8,729 bases of DNA from Pseudonocardia sp. (GTDB taxonomy: Bacteria > Actinomycetota > Actinomycetes > Mycobacteriales > Pseudonocardiaceae). This document shows, piece after piece, positions 6,258 through 8,729 of the stretch (positions are counted from its first letter, which is position 1; every line of letters starts with the position of its first letter). The stretch covers positions 1 through 8,729 of the forward strand of contig JASLAP010000312.1 in assembly GCA_030147065.1 (NCBI GenBank), read 5' to 3'. The translations under genes were made by a program, and so were the position numbers. The notes beneath the pieces were generated by a model. That model was not told the DNA's origin. It searched no databases and saw only the letters and a program-made list of their open reading frames with translations.

Positions 6258-6269
6258 GTCGAGCTCGAC
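6258..6269. repeat. Perfect 12-base palindrome downstream of the reductase gene
   Basis: GTCGAGCTCGAC equals its own reverse complement. It lies 31 bases after the reductase stop and 58 bases before the -35 box of the transporter promoter. It could be a protein-binding site for transporter control or part of a terminator; with no T tract and no central loop, the former is slightly favoured. Chance is not excluded in such GC-rich DNA. Confidence 0.35.
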
Positions 6270-6323
6270 TTCTGGGGCAGTTGCCGGGACGGGCACCCAC
6301 CCCGAAGTGATGCTGGACACACC

Positions 6324-6336
6324 CTATTGACAATAG
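6324..6336. promoter_or_regulatory. Perfect inverted repeat overlapping the transporter -35 box, candidate operator
   Basis: CTATTG-A-CAATAG is a perfect 13-base inverted repeat with a single central base, and the -35 hexamer TTGACA lies inside it. Binding there would occlude RNA polymerase. It is AT-rich against a very GC-rich background and does not resemble the ATAGCGC sites of the other two promoter regions, which suggests a different regulator. Confidence 0.5.
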
Positions 6337-6355
6337 TACCGTTCCCCCCTACCAC
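6327..6355 (+). promoter_or_regulatory. Predicted promoter of the BCCT transporter gene
   Basis: A perfect -35 TTGACA (6327-6332) is followed, 17 bases later, by a -10-like TACCAC (6350-6355). It lies within the 169-base gap after the reductase gene, so the transporter can probably be expressed independently of the ferredoxin-reductase pair. GGAAAGG at 6381-6387, nine bases before the ATG at 6397, serves as the ribosome binding site. Confidence 0.55.
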
Positions 6356-6396
6356 GCCCGCGGCTTCCGGCCAACGACAGGGAAAGGCATGACGCG

Positions 6397-8043
6397 ATGC
6401 CTGATAAGAGCGCCACGAAAGTCGGGCCAGTATTCTACGTCTCCATCGGCATAGCACTCCTGTTCGTCGTGTGGGGCGTGTTCTTCTCGGGAAGCATGGA
6501 GGCCTTCAACGCCGCCGCCATGTCGGCCGTGACCGGTGCGTTCGGGTGGGTCTACCTGATATCCACCACCATGTTCATCGCCTTCCTGGTCTTCCTGGCC
6601 CTCAGCCGTTTCGGCAAGATCCGCCTGGGCAAGGAGGACGACCGCCCGGACTTCAGCACCGGTGCGTGGCTGGCCATGCTGTTCAGCGCCGGCATGGGCA
6701 TCGGGCTGGTCTTCTACGGGGTCGCCGAACCGATGACGCACTTCTCCTCGCCACCACCGTTCGGCGCGTCCGAGGGGGGGACGCGGGAAGCCGGACAGCT
6801 GGCGATGCAGTACAGCTTCTTCCACTGGGGCCTGCACGCCTGGGCCATCTACGGGTTGGTCGCCCTCGCCCTCGCCTACTTCCAGTTCCGCAAGGGGGCT
6901 CGTGGGCTGATCAGCTCGGCCTTCTACCCCTTGCTCGGGGATCGGGTCAACGGACCCATCGGCAAGGCGATCGACGTCCTGGCCATCTTCGTCACCGCGC
7001 TCGGTGTCGCCACCTCGTTCGGCCTCGGCGCCACGCAGATCAACAGCGGGCTGAACTTCGTGTTCGGCGCCCCGGAGGGCATCGGGGTGCAGGTCGTGAT
7101 CATCGTCGTGGTGATGGTGCTGTTCCTGGCCTCCGCGGTCTCCGGGCTCGACCGCGGTATCCGGTACCTGAGCAACACCAACATCGCCCTCTTCCTGGCG
7201 ATCATGCTCTTCGTCCTGGTGCTCGGGCCGGGGCTGTTCATCCTCAAGACCTTCACCGCATCGCTGGGCAACTACTTCCAGAACTTCCTCACGATGAGCT
7301 TCAACTCGGGGGCGTTCACCAGTGCCGAAGGGGAGGCCTGGCTGCAGAGCTGGACCATCTTCTACTGGGCGTGGTGGATGATGTGGGTGATGTGGGTGGG
7401 CACGTTCATCGCGCGCGTCTCCAAGGGACGGACCATTCGGGAGTTCGTCGCCGGCGTGCTGCTCGTGCCGAGCGTGTTCAGCTTCCTGTGGTTCTCCGTG
7501 ATGGGGGGCGCGGCGCTCGACCTGGACCTCTCCCGGGGCGCCGACATCGGAGCCGCCGTGACGGAGAACATCAACACGGCGCTGTTCGTCACCCTGAACG
7601 AGTTCCCGCTCGGCCAGGTCGTCTCGGTCATAGCGATGATCCTCATCGCCACGTTCTTCATCACGTCGGCCGACTCGGCCGCTTTCGTCCTCGCCATGCT
7701 CTCGACCGACGGCAACCAGAACCCCGGATGGCAGATCAAGGTCATGTGGGGTGTCTTCGTGGCCTTCTTCGCGTTCGTGCTGCTCCTGGCGGGGGGACTC
7801 GAGGCCGTGCAGCAGGTCGCCATCATCACGGGGGTGCCGTTCACGATCCTGCTCATCGGCATGGGGGTGTCGCTGTACAAGGCGGTGTCCGAGGAGATAC
7901 TGCCCGAACGCAAGAGCGCGCAACCGAGCCTGCGTCGGTGGGAACCGGGCGAGCCCCAGGACCACCCGGCGGAATCCTCCGGTCAGGACTCCCGTGAGCC
8001 CGAAGCCCACCGGACTGGAGCCTCCCGCCAGGACGGGGAGTGA
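6397..8043 (+). CDS. BCCT-family (betaine/carnitine/choline) transporter
   Basis: This 548-residue integral membrane protein has about twelve hydrophobic segments. Family marks are the glycine stretch SAGMGIGLVFYGVAEPMTHF (97-116), FFHWGLHAWAIYGL (141-154), and WTIFYWAWWMMWVMWVG (319-335) followed by ARVSKGRTIREFV (339-351). Trp144, Trp149 and Tyr152 line up with the first aromatic box of BetP, and Trp326, Trp327 and Trp330 with the second, so a trimethylammonium substrate is expected. The G99-x-G101-x-G103 pattern resembles sodium-coupled BetP rather than sodium-independent CaiT, suggesting Na+ symport (inference). The N terminus before the first helix is only about 12 residues; the C-terminal tail (about 503-548) is hydrophilic, with both charges. 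Placement beside a betaine-degrading gene set indicates uptake for catabolism, although osmoprotectant uptake is also possible. The exact substrate cannot be read from sequence. Confidence 0.95.
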   Translation: MPDKSATKVGPVFYVSIGIALLFVVWGVFFSGSMEAFNAAAMSAVTGAFGWVYLISTTMFIAFLVFLALSRFGKIRLGKEDDRPDFSTGAWLAMLFSAGMGIGLVFYGVAEPMTHFSSPPPFGASEGGTREAGQLAMQYSFFHWGLHAWAIYGLVALALAYFQFRKGARGLISSAFYPLLGDRVNGPIGKAIDVLAIFVTALGVATSFGLGATQINSGLNFVFGAPEGIGVQVVIIVVVMVLFLASAVSGLDRGIRYLSNTNIALFLAIMLFVLVLGPGLFILKTFTASLGNYFQNFLTMSFNSGAFTSAEGEAWLQSWTIFYWAWWMMWVMWVGTFIARVSKGRTIREFVAGVLLVPSVFSFLWFSVMGGAALDLDLSRGADIGAAVTENINTALFVTLNEFPLGQVVSVIAMILIATFFITSADSAAFVLAMLSTDGNQNPGWQIKVMWGVFVAFFAFVLLLAGGLEAVQQVAIITGVPFTILLIGMGVSLYKAVSEEILPERKSAQPSLRRWEPGEPQDHPAESSGQDSREPEAHRTGASRQDGE

Positions 8044-8049
8044 GCAGGC

Positions 8050-8079
8050 CGGTCACCGCCCCCGGCCGACTGGTGACCG
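8050..8079 (+). terminator. Probable hairpin terminator of the transporter gene
   Basis: CGGTCACC (8050-8057) pairs perfectly with GGTGACCG (8072-8079) across a 14-base loop, starting six bases after the transporter stop. There is no T tract. The position directly behind the gene supports a terminator or mRNA 3'-end structure. Confidence 0.5.
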
Positions 8080-8111
8080 AAGCTGATCAGCGGCTGCGGC
8101 CGGGTTCTGGA

Positions 8112-8250
8112 ACCTCGCAGGACCTCGATCGTTCCACCGCGCTCGACGAGCACGCCGATGTCCTCGATCGTGCGTCGCCAGCCGTCGGCCCCGATGACGC
8201 CGGGCTGGGCGCTGGCGGCGATCGTGGCGTCGTGGCCGCGGCTGTCGTGC
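8112..8250 (-). pseudogene. Possible minus-strand coding remnant, unidentified
   Basis: One minus-strand frame reads HDATIAASAQPGVIGADGWR followed by RTIEDIGVLVERGGTIEVLR. It looks like real protein, with almost every codon ending in G or C. I do not recognise the family. Upstream the frame turns into an antisense reading of the hydrolase fragment. Downstream it runs without a natural stop into antisense of the transporter, ending only at 7983. Most likely it is a truncated gene end or a chance open frame; no function is proposed. Confidence 0.2.
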
Positions 8251-8278
8251 GTTGACGACGTCCCCGCGGCAGGCCACT

Positions 8279-8298
8279 GTGCAGTCGGACGACTGCAC
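8279..8298. repeat. Perfect hairpin-forming inverted repeat
   Basis: GTGCAGTC and GACTGCAC flank the four-base loop GGAC. It lies between the possible minus-strand remnant and the regulator remnant, where a terminator of a formerly adjacent gene would be placed. There is no T tract. Confidence 0.45.
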
Positions 8299-8316
8299 CG
8301 ATCGGGGGCCGGCATC

Positions 8317-8409
8317 GACGGGACGGGTGCCGCGCCGCTGCTCGGGCGCGAGCGTGAGCTGCGCGCCGTCGACGACCTCCTCTCCGGCGTCGGCACCCGC
8401 GGCGGTGCA
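8317..8409 (+). pseudogene. Remnant of an ATP-binding LuxR-family (MalT-like) regulator N terminus
   Basis: This frame reads APLLGRERELRAVDDLL followed by SGVGTRGGA. That is the characteristic beginning of actinobacterial LuxR regulators with an N-terminal AAA-type ATPase, where a Walker A sequence normally follows within about ten residues. Here the similarity stops immediately before the expected Walker A, the text becomes low-complexity RSTRRGAAAAAPSAR, and a stop follows at 8455-8457. No Walker B or C-terminal helix-turn-helix is visible. The piece is about 30 residues against a usual 800-1000, so it is a decayed fragment. Recognition rests on a short motif. Confidence 0.45.
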
Positions 8410-8465
8410 CGATCGACGCGCCGCGGTGCAGCAGCGGCAGCGCCTTCTGCACGGTGAACACCGCC

Positions 8466-8485
8466 CTCCGTCCTCGTGGACGGAG
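8466..8485. repeat. Perfect 8-base-pair hairpin between the two gene remnants
   Basis: CTCCGTCC (8466-8473), loop TCGT, GGACGGAG (8478-8485). It lies just after the stop that ends the regulator remnant frame and before the hydrolase remnant, so it may be a relic terminator. There is no T tract. Confidence 0.45.
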
Positions 8486-8520
8486 AGCCCACCCCGGACG
8501 ACCCCGCCGAGGAGCCCTCC

Positions 8521-8689
8521 GTGAAGCCCACCATCGTCCTCGTCCACGGCGTTCGCCGAGTCGTCGAGCTGGAACGACGTCGTCGCGCCGCTGCAGGCCG
8601 AGGGCCACCGCGTCGTCGCCCGGGCCGCGCCGCTGCACACTCGAGCCCGGCGGTGCGCCGGTCCCGCACCGAGCCGCAGAACGGGTTGA
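8521..8689 (+). pseudogene. Frameshifted, truncated alpha/beta hydrolase start
   Basis: Starting at GTG 8521, with a GAGGAG ribosome-binding-like sequence just upstream, the protein reads MKPTIVLVHG. After moving to another frame at about 8550 it continues FAESSSWNDVVAPLQAEGHR then VVA. Together these match the first beta strand, the HG oxyanion region and the first helix of small actinobacterial alpha/beta hydrolases (MKPTIVLVHGAFAESSSW-type). Two bases appear to be missing where HGAF is expected (GGCGTTC instead of GGCGCGTTC). After VVA the similarity ends and the frame becomes RARRC-like text with a stop near 8689. The nucleophile elbow (GxSxG) and the remaining catalytic residues are absent, so it is a pseudogene, unless the two-base loss is a sequencing error and a rearrangement follows. 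Confidence 0.6.
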
Positions 8690-8691
8690 CT

Positions 8692-8706
8692 GTGCCGCAG
8701 CGGCAC
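8692..8706. repeat. Perfect 15-base palindrome near the window end
   Basis: GTGCCGC-A-GCGGCAC, with one central base, lies just after the end of the hydrolase remnant. It could be a terminator relic, a regulator site or a mobile-element end; nothing else in the window decides between these. Confidence 0.35.
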
Positions 8707-8729
8707 GGTGTTGCGTGGGACTCGCCCCG

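Larger units (their letters stand above)
8044..8729. other. Region without an intact gene; decayed gene fragments and hairpins
   Basis: No reading frame here combines a convincing start, family similarity over its full length and a stop. It contains a hairpin just after the transporter, a possible minus-strand coding remnant, a piece of an ATP-binding regulator, the beginning of an alpha/beta hydrolase broken by a frameshift, and further perfect inverted repeats, each listed separately. No transposase, integrase or tRNA gene was recognised. Confidence 0.6.

Noticed and set aside
4890..6320. 476-residue open frame antisense to the ferredoxin reductase
   Set aside because: It has no family motifs and a shadow-type composition; the plus-strand reductase has all expected cofactor motifs.
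6349..8010. Long 553-residue open frame antisense to the transporter
   Set aside because: Its translation is rich in H, E, D, G and R with no recognisable domain, and it mirrors the transporter codons. Long antisense open frames are an ordinary by-product of high G/C at third codon positions.
8040..8255. Small 71-residue plus-strand protein right after the transporter
   Set aside because: Its start overlaps the transporter stop, but the sequence has no recognisable domain, runs through the terminator hairpin, and the opposite strand looks more protein-like here.
8044..8729. CRISPR array, tRNA gene or insertion sequence in the gene-poor right edge
   Set aside because: There are no regularly spaced direct repeats, no cloverleaf-like sequence, and no transposase-like peptide; only isolated hairpins and gene remnants are present.

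Overview
The window is very GC-rich (roughly 70%) with near-saturated G/C at third codon positions, several GTG starts and a leaderless-looking regulator promoter. This points to a high-GC actinobacterium, plausibly Pseudonocardiaceae-like; the genus is inference only. Nearly all intact genes fit one job: import and oxidative N-demethylation of a quaternary ammonium compound, most likely glycine betaine, with recovery of the methyl groups as one-carbon units.

Left arm (minus strand, 1-3568): an apparent operon transcribed leftward from a promoter at 3539-3568. It holds a Rieske non-heme iron oxygenase alpha subunit of the GbcA/CntA type (2254-3393), serine hydroxymethyltransferase glyA (887-2218) and sarcosine oxidase beta subunit soxB (1-890, cut by the window edge). 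glyA and soxB overlap by four bases.

Centre (3394-4638): a divergent IclR-family regulator (3612-4406), probably translated from a leaderless GTG. An ATAGCGC-type motif occurs twice in the oxygenase promoter region and again just upstream of the ferredoxin gene, suggesting that one regulator, most simply this IclR protein, controls both arms.

Right arm (plus strand, 4564-8079): a Rieske ferredoxin (4639-5028) translationally coupled to an FAD-dependent ferredoxin reductase (5025-6227), then a BCCT-family transporter (6397-8043) with its own promoter, whose -35 box is embedded in a perfect palindrome. The ferredoxin and reductase look like the electron donors for the oxygenase encoded on the opposite strand. 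This would make a three-component system, unlike the two-component GbcA/GbcB system known from Pseudomonas.

Proposed flow: the BCCT carrier imports betaine; reductase, ferredoxin and oxygenase remove one methyl group to give dimethylglycine; a dimethylglycine demethylase not present here gives sarcosine; sarcosine oxidase gives glycine and methylene-tetrahydrofolate; GlyA makes serine.

Right edge (8044-8729): no intact gene. It contains a probable terminator, several perfect hairpins, a short remnant of an ATP-binding LuxR-type regulator, a frameshifted start of an alpha/beta hydrolase and a possible minus-strand coding remnant. It looks like a decayed gene junction.
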